DNA of 7,880 nt from Fimbriimonadaceae bacterium (GCA_019694835.1 JAIBBE010000229.1:1-7880); one strand, 5' to 3'; counted from the first letter of the stretch, positions 1 through 5,889 are shown. Numbers and translations are program-made. The notes: generated by a model from the sequence alone, not told the origin.

Positions 1-20
1 AGCCTTGGTGGACGTCTTGC

Positions 21-548
21 ATGGGGAACATCTACACGAGGAATCCCTGCATAAAGTCTATCCTGGACGACTTTCAGCAAATGCAACGATGGTGTCTCCG
101 CCGCACGCTGGTCTGTGCATACGTGCGGGAGAGCGACGCGGCATTTCACGACCCCACGCTCCTGGATCTACTCCGCAAGATGCGGGCGGCGCTACTGAAG
201 TCCGAAGAGCGCTTCGGCCTCAACATGCTCGACGTGGCAGCGGACGAGATGTTCCAGGGCCAGAGCTGGCGTGATCAGTTGCTCAAGGCCGGCGTGCCCA
301 AGGTGCCGAACAAGTTTGCCAAGGGAGCGAAGTCGGTCGGCGTCGGCGGCGGCGACAACGATCCGGAGCCACCTCGACCGGCGTTTGTGCCCGCAGACCT
401 TGTCCCTCCCGCGTGGAGCGGCGACGGAGAACGGCCTGGGCGCAACTGGTGGCCTGCGGCGCTCGGCGCTACCGGAGCTGCGCTCGCGGCGGGGTGGGCG
501 CTCACCACGGCGGCAAAAAGAAAAGGCGCCCCTCGGCGCCCCGGCTAG
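21..548 (+). CDS. Hypothetical protein with C-terminal transmembrane segment; possibly 5'-partial
   Basis: I do not recognise this 175-aa protein. Residues 1-100 look like a soluble, mainly helical domain rich in Arg, Leu and Asp/Glu, with several Cys (10, 25, 32). Residues 101-143 are a Gly/Pro-rich, low-complexity linker. Residues about 144-164 are a hydrophobic Ala/Gly segment flanked by Trp-Trp before and Lys-Arg-Lys after, so a single-pass, C-terminally anchored membrane protein is likely, with the domain facing the cytoplasm if the positive tail follows the usual rule. The ATG at 21 is preceded by a GGTGG purine run about 9 bases upstream, but the frame stays open to the left edge, so the true start may lie outside the window. 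Its last codons overlap a terminator for the opposite strand. The coherent residue pattern supports a real gene; function is unknown. Confidence 0.6.
   Translation: MGNIYTRNPCIKSILDDFQQMQRWCLRRTLVCAYVRESDAAFHDPTLLDLLRKMRAALLKSEERFGLNMLDVAADEMFQGQSWRDQLLKAGVPKVPNKFAKGAKSVGVGGGDNDPEPPRPAFVPADLVPPAWSGDGERPGRNWWPAALGATGAALAAGWALTTAAKRKGAPRRPG
515..541 (-). terminator. Intrinsic terminator for the minus-strand operon
   Basis: Read on the minus strand, GGCGCC-GAGG-GGCGCC (540 to 525) forms a GC-only 6-bp stem with a 4-base loop and runs straight into TTTTCTTTTT (524 to 515), the classic stem plus U-tract. On the plus strand no T-run follows the hairpin, so it should act only on leftward transcription, the direction of the small-gene operon that ends near 604. 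It sits inside the final codons of the facing gene (21-548), where the A-rich tract encodes the Lys-Arg-Lys tail. Confidence 0.65.
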
Positions 549-603
549 GAAAGTGGGGCCGTCCGTAGCCCCGGGTCGGTCCCCTCCCTGGACCAGCAGC
601 CGC

Positions 604-779
604 CTACCGTGGCAAGCCGTCGTGGGAGAGCGCTGCCTGCCCTGGCAAGCTATCCGCCAATAACGCGCTCCCCAGCTCTGTCACATCGATGCGCACGTAC
701 ATCGCAACCGCCAGCGCCAGTGCTCCAAGCCGCCCGGTGGTTACTCAGCCGCAGCAAGACGAGCGTCGAGGGTTTTCAT
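604..779 (-). pseudogene. Possible frameshifted small membrane protein, fifth gene of the operon
   Basis: The stop of the 120-aa gene overlaps an ATG (ATGA, 779-776), continuing the overlap pattern of the operon. That ATG opens only 12 codons (MKTLDARLAAAE) before TAA at 743-741. In the -1 frame the sequence then stays open to TAG at 606-604 and encodes a sensible hydrophobic stretch (TGRLGALALAVAMYVRID) followed by a short polar tail. Read with a -1 shift at GAG-TAA, the two parts give a protein of about 58 aa with one membrane-like helix. It could be a pseudogene, a sequencing error, or true recoding; no classic slippery heptamer is visible. An alternative is a separate 32-aa ORF starting at the ATG at 702. 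The hydrophobic part may also be chance. Confidence 0.35.
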
Positions 780-1138
780 CTTCGCCCTCGTGCAGCTCCG
801 GCACGTGCAGAGGCAAACACAAGCACCCCGTTGCCGTGGGGAATCGTCCAGATCGCGCGCTTCGTTTCGGTCTCGAGGGTTTCCCGCAACCGCTCGATGG
901 GAGCGTGGTCGAGGACCCAGGACAACCAAGCCGCCACGTGTTGCATCAACGCAGAACGAACAAACTCATCTACGCTGACAAAGCGGCCCTGAAAGTCTCG
1001 TTCGGCCTCTGCGAGCGTCTCCCCGTCCGTTGTCCTCAAGTGCAACGTCAGGCGCTCGCGTAGATCTGCGGGGGCACCCTTCGGCAAGGGTCCAAGTCCC
1101 TCTTCTACGATTTCAAACTGATCGATCTCGTTGCTCAC
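776..1138 (-). CDS. Hypothetical 120-aa protein, fourth gene of the small-gene operon
   Basis: I do not recognise this soluble 120-aa protein. Start is GTG at 1138, chosen because it overlaps the preceding stop as GTGA and has a strong purine-rich ribosome site (GAGAGGGGGAG) a few bases upstream; the frame is open further upstream, but that part only shadows the two preceding genes. Residues 1-30 are acidic and mixed; about 31-48 are charged (Arg, Thr, Glu); about 49-75 (FVSVDEFVRSALMQHVAAWL) look like an amphipathic helical region; about 78-90 form a charged helix; and WTIPHGNGVLVF near residues 94-105 looks like a beta-turn-beta element. The C-terminus is Ala/Arg-rich. There is no signal peptide or obvious membrane helix. 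Its position in a coupled operon with a small DNA-binding protein suggests a regulatory or accessory role, which is only inference. Confidence 0.65.
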   Translation of the reverse strand: MSNEIDQFEIVEEGLGPLPKGAPADLRERLTLHLRTTDGETLAEAERDFQGRFVSVDEFVRSALMQHVAAWLSWVLDHAPIERLRETLETETKRAIWTIPHGNGVLVFASARAGAARGRR

Positions 1139-1317
1139 ACGCTCCCCCTCTCTTCGATGCGCCGGAGATCTTCGAGGATCTCCAAGAGGTTCCGCGCCAT
1201 GGAAAGAGTCAGGTTGACACCCCCGCTCACGCTCGGGCGCGCGACGACCCCATGGTTCGCAAGCGCGGTGATGACCTCGTGAATCGCTTGTTCTTCGCCC
1301 TTCTGGCCCGTGCTCAC
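1135..1317 (-). CDS. Small hypothetical 60-aa protein, third gene of the operon
   Basis: This is an unrecognised 60-aa soluble protein, predicted largely helical. Residues 1-22 form an acidic then hydrophobic helix (EEQAIHEVITALANHG), about 23-38 are a short Val/Ser/Gly segment that could be extended strands, and about 38-57 form an amphipathic helix (LSMARNLLEILEDLRRIEER). The GTG start at 1317 overlaps the stop of the Fis-type gene as GTGA, and its own stop overlaps the next start as GTGA, so translation is probably coupled at both ends. The upstream purine run AAGGCAGG is a fair ribosome site. Size and amphipathic pattern would suit a small dimerising partner or anti-regulator of the neighbouring HTH protein, but no family assignment is possible from the sequence. 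Confidence 0.65.
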   Translation of the reverse strand: MSTGQKGEEQAIHEVITALANHGVVARPSVSGGVNLTLSMARNLLEILEDLRRIEERGSV

Positions 1318-1508
1318 TGGACACCTGCCTTGCGGCTGCCATCGCGCGCCAGGTCGAATTTCCGCATCCGATAGCGAAGCGCGTTGTAGGAGATTCCGAG
1401 CCTTTCAGCGGCGTCGGCCAGCGTCTCCGAGTATTGGAGCGCGGCTGCAACCAGTTGGCGCTCGGCCTCACGGAGATTGAGGGAGTCGAGAACAACGCGC
1501 GCCATCAC
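1314..1508 (-). CDS. Small Fis-type helix-turn-helix DNA-binding protein
   Basis: This 64-aa protein (63 aa if started at the next ATG, 1505) is essentially a bare Fis-family HTH domain. Residues about 12-53 match the C-terminal DNA-binding domain of NtrC-type activators and Fis: a first helix with LREAERQLVAAAL, then LADAAERLGISYNALRYRMR, with the Gly-Ile-Ser turn followed by the Asn-x-Leu-x-x-[RK]-[ILM]-[RK]-like recognition helix. The usual NtrC-type receiver and AAA+ domains are absent, so it cannot itself remodel sigma-54 RNA polymerase; it may act as a Fis-like architectural protein, repressor or co-regulator. Starts GTG 1508 and ATG 1505 are adjacent (GTGATGG) and overlap the upstream stop; GGGAGGGGG lies just upstream as a strong ribosome site. 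It is the second gene in the operon. The fold assignment is strong; target sites and role are unknown. Confidence 0.75.
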   Translation of the reverse strand: MMARVVLDSLNLREAERQLVAAALQYSETLADAAERLGISYNALRYRMRKFDLARDGSRKAGVQ

Positions 1509-1723
1509 AACCCCCTCCCGGAAGCGAGCTTATTCTCGAGCTCGATGACCCTCGTGCGCTGGCGGCGGAAGGCGAGGACGAGGTTCTCGCACTCGAGCTC
1601 GGCGGACCCCGCCCGGAGCCGGAAGCCGAACAAGGTTGCAAGCGGCACGAGGATGATGGTGGGCACCTGGAGCATGACCGCGATGCCCAGACCGATGAAG
1701 ACGAGGATCTGCTGGCGGGCCAT
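1505..1723 (-). CDS. Small membrane protein with coiled-coil tail, first gene of the operon
   Basis: This is a 72-aa protein starting MARQQILVFIGLG. The ATG at 1723 was chosen over upstream in-frame starts because GAGGGA lies 8 bases before it, whereas the longer version adds a non-hydrophobic, His/Arg/Thr-rich leader. Residues about 6-34 are strongly hydrophobic (one long or two short membrane segments with a central Pro), followed by Arg-x-Arg. Residues about 38-66 form a charged heptad-like helix (ELECENLVLAF, RVIELENKL), a likely cytoplasmic coiled coil for self-association. The stop overlaps the start of the Fis-type gene. The architecture is shared by many unrelated small proteins, including phage holin/spanin-like proteins and membrane anchors of regulators, so I make no functional claim beyond membrane location and oligomerisation. 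Confidence 0.6.
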   Translation of the reverse strand: MARQQILVFIGLGIAVMLQVPTIILVPLATLFGFRLRAGSAELECENLVLAFRRQRTRVIELENKLASGRGL

Positions 1724-1792
1724 GTCAAAAGTCCCTCGGTGGGGGTACATGTGGGTGTTTCTGGTCGCTGTTCTCACGCTTGACATGGAGAA

Positions 1793-1821
1793 ATTCTTCA
1801 CCTTGCCACTTCATTTTGCAA
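1793..1821 (-). promoter_or_regulatory. Candidate promoter of the minus-strand operon
   Basis: On the minus strand, TTGCAA (1821-1816) and AAGAAT (1798-1793) are separated by 17 bases, an acceptable sigma-70-like -35/-10 pair. The spacer leads to the operon start with a leader of roughly 60-65 bases and a good ribosome site before 1723. The -35 hexamer overlaps the left arm of the inverted repeat at 1813-1837, so a protein bound there would be expected to block it. The match is partial. Confidence 0.35.
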
Positions 1822-1837
1822 GATGATTATGCAAAAT
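1813..1837. promoter_or_regulatory. Inverted repeat ATTTTGCA-N9-TGCAAAAT, candidate operator
   Basis: Two perfect 8-bp arms (1813-1820 and 1830-1837) flank a 9-base AT-rich centre in the gap between the divergent transcription units. The arm centres are 17 bases apart, which suits a dimeric HTH protein contacting successive grooves on one face. A third copy of the half-site core, ATTTTGC, lies at 1859-1865 next to the rightward promoter region. The likely binder is one of the small regulators encoded here, with the HTH protein starting at 1895 or the Fis-type protein as first candidates. Confidence 0.55.
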
Positions 1838-1882
1838 CAATGTGCGTTTTGACGGTCGATTTTGCCCCTAGGGCGCTTGTGT

Positions 1883-1888
1883 TACAGT
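1883..1888 (+). promoter_or_regulatory. Candidate -10 element for a leaderless transcript
   Basis: TACAGT, four of six matches to TATAAT, ends six bases before the GTG at 1895, so transcription would start at or within a base of the start codon. No Shine-Dalgarno sequence is present. No strong -35 is visible; TTTTGC at 1860-1865 has the right spacing and coincides with the third operator half-site. Confidence 0.35.
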
Positions 1889-1894
1889 CCGCCC

Positions 1895-2146
1895 GTGGTC
1901 GGCAAGCCCAGGGCCAACAAGCCGCAGCGCATGCTGGACATCGCCCGCCTGGTCGAGACAGGTCGGCATCAGGCGCGGATCGCCGAAGAACTAAAAATCA
2001 ACGTGTCCGCCATCAGCCGAGCCCTGCGCGATATGCGCACATCGCTCGCTTCGAGCCGCAAGGACGACAGTTGGACGGACGCGACCCAGCACAGCTCGGT
2101 CGAAGTTGCGCGCGCCTGGCTTGCGGACGTTGCGCCCCAGGGTTGA
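1895..2146 (+). CDS. Small HTH regulator (homeodomain-like / resolvase-type HTH)
   Basis: This is an 83-aa protein, basic at its N-terminus (Lys/Arg at 4, 6, 9, 12). Residues about 14-47 form a trihelical HTH: a first helix (MLDIARLVETG), then ARIAEELKINVSAISRALRD, with the turn at Lys-Ile-Asn-Val and a recognition helix with Ser-x-x-Ser-Arg, a pattern seen in MarR/IclR-like and recombinase-type HTH domains. The rest is short and polar, ending in a small helix (VEVARAWLADV). The GTG at 1895 is preferred over an in-frame TTG at 1862 because the extra residues are not protein-like and the promoter-like element lies between them. It is divergent from the small-gene operon with an inverted repeat between, suggesting that it controls that operon and itself. 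No effector-binding domain is present. Confidence 0.65.
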   Translation: MVGKPRANKPQRMLDIARLVETGRHQARIAEELKINVSAISRALRDMRTSLASSRKDDSWTDATQHSSVEVARAWLADVAPQG

Positions 2147-2189
2147 GGCAGGCACTCCACGGACGTTTCAAGTGCGCAAGAGACTTCTA

Positions 2190-2203
2190 GCCGCCAAGGC
2201 GGC
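2190..2203. promoter_or_regulatory. Perfect 14-bp palindrome GCCGCC-AA-GGCGGC, candidate operator
   Basis: The dyad lies just upstream of the -10-like element of the MerR-like gene, where the spacer between -35 and -10 would be. Proteins of the MerR family typically bind dyads in exactly that spacer, so autoregulation by the downstream gene is plausible. A two-base loop and absence of a T-run make a terminator unlikely. Confidence 0.4.
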
Positions 2204-2207
2204 CCGA

Positions 2208-2213
2208 TAAACT
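2208..2213 (+). promoter_or_regulatory. Candidate -10 element for a leaderless MerR-like transcript
   Basis: TAAACT (within GATAAACT) ends eight bases before the GTG at 2222, placing the expected transcription start at the start codon. No ribosome site is found between them. No convincing -35 hexamer is seen, as would be possible for an activator-dependent promoter with the palindrome at 2190-2203 in the spacer. Confidence 0.3.
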
Positions 2214-2221
2214 TCACGCCG

Positions 2222-2521
2222 GTGCCAAGCAAGGCGAAACCGGGCTGGTCAACCACAGCCCAAGTCTGTGCGGCTGGCGGAGTCTCGGCTCCAACTGCGT
2301 TCCGCTGGTCGCAGCAGGGGGTGCTCCCCCCGTACGTCCACGGCGGGAAGCGCGGCCTCACCGCTCGCTGGCCGCTCCACACACCCGATCAGGCTGCCTG
2401 GGTGAGGGTGCAACTGGACGCAGGGCTCACGTTCGCTGAGATAGTCACCCTGCTCGAGGCCGGCGTCTTTCGCCCATCCTCGTGTGAAGACGACTCAAAG
2501 GACGATATATCCGGCAGATAG
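2222..2521 (+). CDS. MerR-like transcriptional regulator, short form
   Basis: This 99-aa protein has a MerR-type winged HTH. Residues about 10-40 give the HTH (TTAQVCAAGGVSAPTAFRWS, then GVLPPY, the usual helix and 'x-G-L-[IL]-x-P' wing entry of the family). About 41-52 form a Gly/Lys/Arg-rich wing (GGKRGLTARW), and about 54-81 give the following helices (HTPDQAAWVRVQLDAG, then LTFAEIVTLL), equivalent to the part of MerR proteins that reads 'G.s.aEI..lL'. The tail is acidic (CEDDSKDD). It lacks a long dimerisation helix and effector domain, so it is a minimal DNA-binding form. GTG at 2222 is the first start and directly follows a promoter-like element. It stands 142 bases before the restriction-modification gene, in the same direction, and could regulate it. 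Confidence 0.75.
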   Translation: MPSKAKPGWSTTAQVCAAGGVSAPTAFRWSQQGVLPPYVHGGKRGLTARWPLHTPDQAAWVRVQLDAGLTFAEIVTLLEAGVFRPSSCEDDSKDDISGR

Positions 2522-2648
2522 CCGCGATTATTCGTGCAACTTCGACCTGAGGGAGTGGCGCTGAATGCACAGCCGCACTGCGCGTTCATATGTGTGCCAA
2601 CTCTCGACGCGCGCGATGTGCTCCGGGGTCATTCCTGCTCCGCAGCGA

Positions 2649-2654
2649 TAAAAT
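2649..2654 (+). promoter_or_regulatory. Candidate -10 element for the restriction-modification gene
   Basis: TAAAAT, five of six matches to TATAAT, ends eight bases before the ATG at 2663, so the mRNA would begin at or very near the start codon. No Shine-Dalgarno sequence lies between. The -35 position (near 2626-2631) is poor, so activation by a regulator such as the upstream MerR-like protein is possible. Confidence 0.4.
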
Positions 2655-2662
2655 CGCCCAGC

Positions 2663-5600
2663 ATGTCGGATCCGTTCGTCATCTACCTGCGCACTATTGA
2701 GGCCGACATTCGGCGCGGCAATGCACGAGAACACACGCACCGCCCGACCTTGAAGATCTTGATTGAGAGCCTGGCCGCCCACGTCCATGTGATCAACGAG
2801 CCCGCGAGAACTGAGTGTGGCGCACCCGATCTGCTCGTCGAGCGACGCCACGCACCCATTGGCTTTGTGGAGACTAAGGACACTCATGTTCGGCTCGACT
2901 CTGAGGAAGAAAGTGAACAGCTCTGTCGCTATAGGAAAGGGCTGTCCAATCTCATCCTGACAAATTACATCGATTTTGTGTGGTTTGTCAACGGCGAAGC
3001 GAGGGTACGCGCGAAGCTCACCAGGCAGTCTTCCAAGGATGTCGCTCAGTTGCTAGAAGGCTTCCTAAACGAGCCGACGAACTCGTCAGATACGCCAAGA
3101 GAACTCGCCCAACGCTTGGCGAGGCTCGCCCACTTGCTCCGAGATATTCTCGACAGAGTTCTGCAAAAGGACCAAGAGGGCGGGGCGCTGCGTAGCCAAT
3201 TGGAGGCATTTCGTGAAGTTCTCATCAGCGACATGACGGATGAGCAGTTCACGGATATGTACGCGCAGACGATCACCTACGGCTTGTTCGCGGCACGATG
3301 TAACGCCCCTGAAGCCCCTGACTTCTCTCGAAAAAATGCTGCATGGAGTCTCCCCCGCACCAACCCATTTCTTCGGCAAATTTTCAATCACGTCGCTGGC
3401 CCTGAACTCGACGATCGCGTCGCGTGGATCGTAGACTGTATCGCCGAGGTTGTTGCGAGGGCCAATATAAAGGCCGTGCTTGAGAACTTCGGGAAGGCGC
3501 GCGCCGACGATCCTGTGGTCCATTTCTACGAGACTTTCCTTGGGGAGTATGACAAGAAACTCCGCGACATTCGGGGCGTATATTATACTCCAAAACCGGT
3601 CGTCGAGTACATGGTTCGTAGCGTTGATCGTCTGCTGAGCGATGGCTTTGGGGTTGAGGACGGTCTCGCTGATCGTTCGACAGTCACTGTGGAAGTTGCG
3701 CCAAAGACAAAAGTCAAGGGCCGGCAAGCTAAACAGTTGGCAACGATGCCGAGGTTGCTCGTCCTCGACCCGGCTGTGGGTACTGGTGCCTTCCTGCAGG
3801 GGGTGATCGAGGCTGTTCGCAATCGAATCATTGTCGCGGGGCAAGGTGGAGGTTGGCGGAGTTACGTGCGAGAGTTCTTGCTGCCGAAATTGTACGGATT
3901 TGAACTGCTGATGGCGCCTTACATCATTGCACACATGAAGCTGAGTATGCAGCTTGATCGTGATGCCGACGCCACGAGTGACGAACGACTCCGTGTGTAC
4001 CTCACCAATTCACTCGAGGAGGCATGGGAGCACGGTTCGTTGCCGATCTTCGCGCACCTGTTGGTCGAAGAGGCGCGGGCTGCTGGCCAAGTTAAGCAAG
4101 AACTGCCCATTATGGTTGTGCTTGGAAATCCACCATACTCGGGCCACTCTTCGAACAAGCGTCCTTGGATAAGTGACATGGTCAGGGATTACCGAAAGGA
4201 TATCCCGGAACTCAGCAAGCCTGGCCAGGGCAAGTGGTTACAGGACGACTACGTGAAGTTCATTCGATTCGCCCAATGGCGGATCGAGCGCACGGGCTAC
4301 GGAGTTCTCGCCTACATTACTAATCACGCTTGGCTGGACAACCCAACTTTTCGGGGCATGCGCAAATCATTGCGCGATACGTTTGATGACATCTGGATTC
4401 TGGATCTCCACGGCAACAGCAAGAAGAAGGAACGCGCACCTGATGGAAGCGCAGACGAGAACGTGTTCGACATTCAGCAAGGAGTCGCCATCTCGTTGTT
4501 CGTGCGCTACCAGGATCGACGTAAAGCTCGCAAGAAACTCGTGCGCCATGCTGAACTCTGGGGAAGTCGAGATGCGAAATACGACTTTTTGTCTACGCAC
4601 GATGTGGCCAATACACCATGGAGCGTCGTGACTGTTGATGAGCCGATGTGTTTATTTGTTCCACGGAACGCAGGCTCCCTTGATGAGGAGTTCGCCAAGA
4701 TGTGGGACCTCGCGCAGATCTTCAACAAGAATGGAGATCCCGCGCCGGGAATCCTCACTACGCAGGATGAGTTTGCTATCTCGTGGACGGCCGAGGAAAT
4801 GGCGGGAAAGATCGAGCGGTTTCGTGAGACGGCGAACGAGGCGGAAGCACGAGAGATTTGGCGTCTATGTTCACAGAGCCAGTGGAACTATGGGCGGGCG
4901 AAGACAGCACTTGCCGGCGAAGCATGGCGCGCGATGGTGAAGCCGATCTTGTATAGGCCGTTTGACGTGCGCTACACGGTATACGATCGCAATGTGGCGG
5001 TGCATCGGCGCGAGCGAATGTCAGGGCACGTAGTGCGTGCGAATGGGGAAAACTTGCTGCTGCTGACGACGCGACAGACAAAGGATCAGTGGAATGCACT
5101 GTGCACACAGTTGCTTTGCGCGCACAAGTCGGCGTCGCGCTTTGATATTACCTTTGCATTTCCCCTCTGGTTGTACCCAGATGATGCCTTGGATTTGAGC
5201 GCTGCACGGTGCAGCAATCTTCGAGAAGAGTTTGTCTGCTCGCTTCCAGGTTCGCCCGATCCCGAGCAGGTGTTCTCGTATATCTATGCCGTGCTGCATT
5301 CGCCAAGCTACCGGGAGCGCTATGCACAACACTTACGCTCTGCGTTCCCTCGACTTCCGTCCACAGCGAATGAGCGGTTGTTCAGGACTTTGGCAGAGAA
5401 GGGGGGGCGATTGGTCGGCCTGCATGCCCGCGGGAGCCGCCCGGCGGTTGCTTTGCCACGGTTTCCTGTTGAAGGGACAAACATGATCGACGTTACTCCG
5501 TCCTTCAAGGCTGGCCGGGTATGGATTAATGCTCGACAGTACTTCGAGGGAGTCCCAGAGGCCGCATGGACGATGCAGTTTGGCGGCTACACAGTTGCTT

Positions 5601-5758
5601 CGAAATGGTTGGCGGATCGTAAGGACAGGGATCCGCCCCTGTCGTTCTCCGAGATCTTGACGTACCAGACCCTAATCGGCGTGCTCGTCGAGACCATGCA
5701 GTTAATGGGGGAGATCGATGTTGCGATTGAGGAGGCAGGTGGATGGCCACTCTCCTGA
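2663..5758 (+). CDS. Single-chain restriction-modification enzyme, type ISP-like/type IIG (nuclease + N6-adenine methyltransferase + specificity domain)
   Basis: This 1031-aa enzyme should both cleave DNA and methylate adenine N6 at its target with S-adenosylmethionine. Residues about 40-110 are a PD-(D/E)XK nuclease: Pro55-Asp56 then Glu70-Thr71-Lys72, inside the pattern GAPDLLV...IGFVETKD. After a helical coupler (about 130-295) the methyltransferase begins at GVYYTP (305-310), has SAM-binding motif I DPAVGTGAF (369-377) and catalytic motif IV NPPY (489-492). The C-terminal part carries marks of the type ISP specificity domain: YRPFDVR (764-770), AEKGGRLVGLHA, and WINARQYFEGVP followed by GGY (974-976) and KWLADRK. 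Full type ISP enzymes such as LlaBIII are about 1,600 aa and have a helicase between nuclease and methyltransferase; none is present, so a type IIG-like mode is likely. ATG 2663 was chosen because the family begins about there; the longer frame from 2534 adds unrelated residues. All key residues seem intact. Confidence 0.92.
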   Translation: MSDPFVIYLRTIEADIRRGNAREHTHRPTLKILIESLAAHVHVINEPARTECGAPDLLVERRHAPIGFVETKDTHVRLDSEEESEQLCRYRKGLSNLILTNYIDFVWFVNGEARVRAKLTRQSSKDVAQLLEGFLNEPTNSSDTPRELAQRLARLAHLLRDILDRVLQKDQEGGALRSQLEAFREVLISDMTDEQFTDMYAQTITYGLFAARCNAPEAPDFSRKNAAWSLPRTNPFLRQIFNHVAGPELDDRVAWIVDCIAEVVARANIKAVLENFGKARADDPVVHFYETFLGEYDKKLRDIRGVYYTPKPVVEYMVRSVDRLLSDGFGVEDGLADRSTVTVEVAPKTKVKGRQAKQLATMPRLLVLDPAVGTGAFLQGVIEAVRNRIIVAGQGGGWRSYVREFLLPKLYGFELLMAPYIIAHMKLSMQLDRDADATSDERLRVYLTNSLEEAWEHGSLPIFAHLLVEEARAAGQVKQELPIMVVLGNPPYSGHSSNKRPWISDMVRDYRKDIPELSKPGQGKWLQDDYVKFIRFAQWRIERTGYGVLAYITNHAWLDNPTFRGMRKSLRDTFDDIWILDLHGNSKKKERAPDGSADENVFDIQQGVAISLFVRYQDRRKARKKLVRHAELWGSRDAKYDFLSTHDVANTPWSVVTVDEPMCLFVPRNAGSLDEEFAKMWDLAQIFNKNGDPAPGILTTQDEFAISWTAEEMAGKIERFRETANEAEAREIWRLCSQSQWNYGRAKTALAGEAWRAMVKPILYRPFDVRYTVYDRNVAVHRRERMSGHVVRANGENLLLLTTRQTKDQWNALCTQLLCAHKSASRFDITFAFPLWLYPDDALDLSAARCSNLREEFVCSLPGSPDPEQVFSYIYAVLHSPSYRERYAQHLRSAFPRLPSTANERLFRTLAEKGGRLVGLHARGSRPAVALPRFPVEGTNMIDVTPSFKAGRVWINARQYFEGVPEAAWTMQFGGYTVASKWLADRKDRDPPLSFSEILTYQTLIGVLVETMQLMGEIDVAIEEAGGWPLS

Positions 5759-5861
5759 CCATCGGAAGTCGGCATTTCCACGGTTACTGGCCTGCATCTG
5801 CGGACTGCCGTCTCCATTACGCGGTGGCGTGCCGCATTTAAGTGTGGGCATCAGGGACGTC

Positions 5862-5889
5862 TTGAACCCAGCCTGGTATGCGTGTTAAT
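5862..5889 (+). promoter_or_regulatory. Candidate promoter of the envelope protein gene
   Basis: TTGAAC (5862-5867) and GTTAAT (5884-5889) are 16 bases apart, each matching four of six consensus bases. The predicted transcription start, about 5896-5898, falls two to four bases before the ATG at 5900, and no Shine-Dalgarno sequence precedes the start. This suggests the gene has its own promoter rather than relying on read-through from the restriction-modification gene 141 bases upstream. The 5759-5899 gap shows no clear terminator. Confidence 0.4.

Noticed and set aside
1139..1495. N-terminal extension of the 120-aa gene to give 239 residues
   Set aside because: The extra part overlaps two convincing small genes, reads as Arg/Pro/Ser-rich noise, and a well-placed ribosome site marks the GTG at 1138.
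609..1826. Plus-strand open frames at 609-992, 689-1063, 1030-1374 and 1434-1826
   Set aside because: They are antisense to the coupled minus-strand operon, have composition typical of shadow frames and no recognisable domains.
2190..2203. Palindrome as a terminator for the gene ending at 2146
   Set aside because: A two-base loop is too tight for a good hairpin and there is no T-run after it; its place before the next start fits an operator better.
3086..3934. 282-codon open frame on the minus strand inside the restriction-modification gene
   Set aside because: It lies wholly antisense to the methyltransferase core, its translation resembles no protein family, and the sense strand encodes intact catalytic motifs.
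2663..5758. BREX PglX or DISARM methyltransferase
   Set aside because: An NPPY methyltransferase alone could suggest these, but no BREX or DISARM partner genes are present, and the N-terminal nuclease and C-terminal signatures fit the type ISP-like group.
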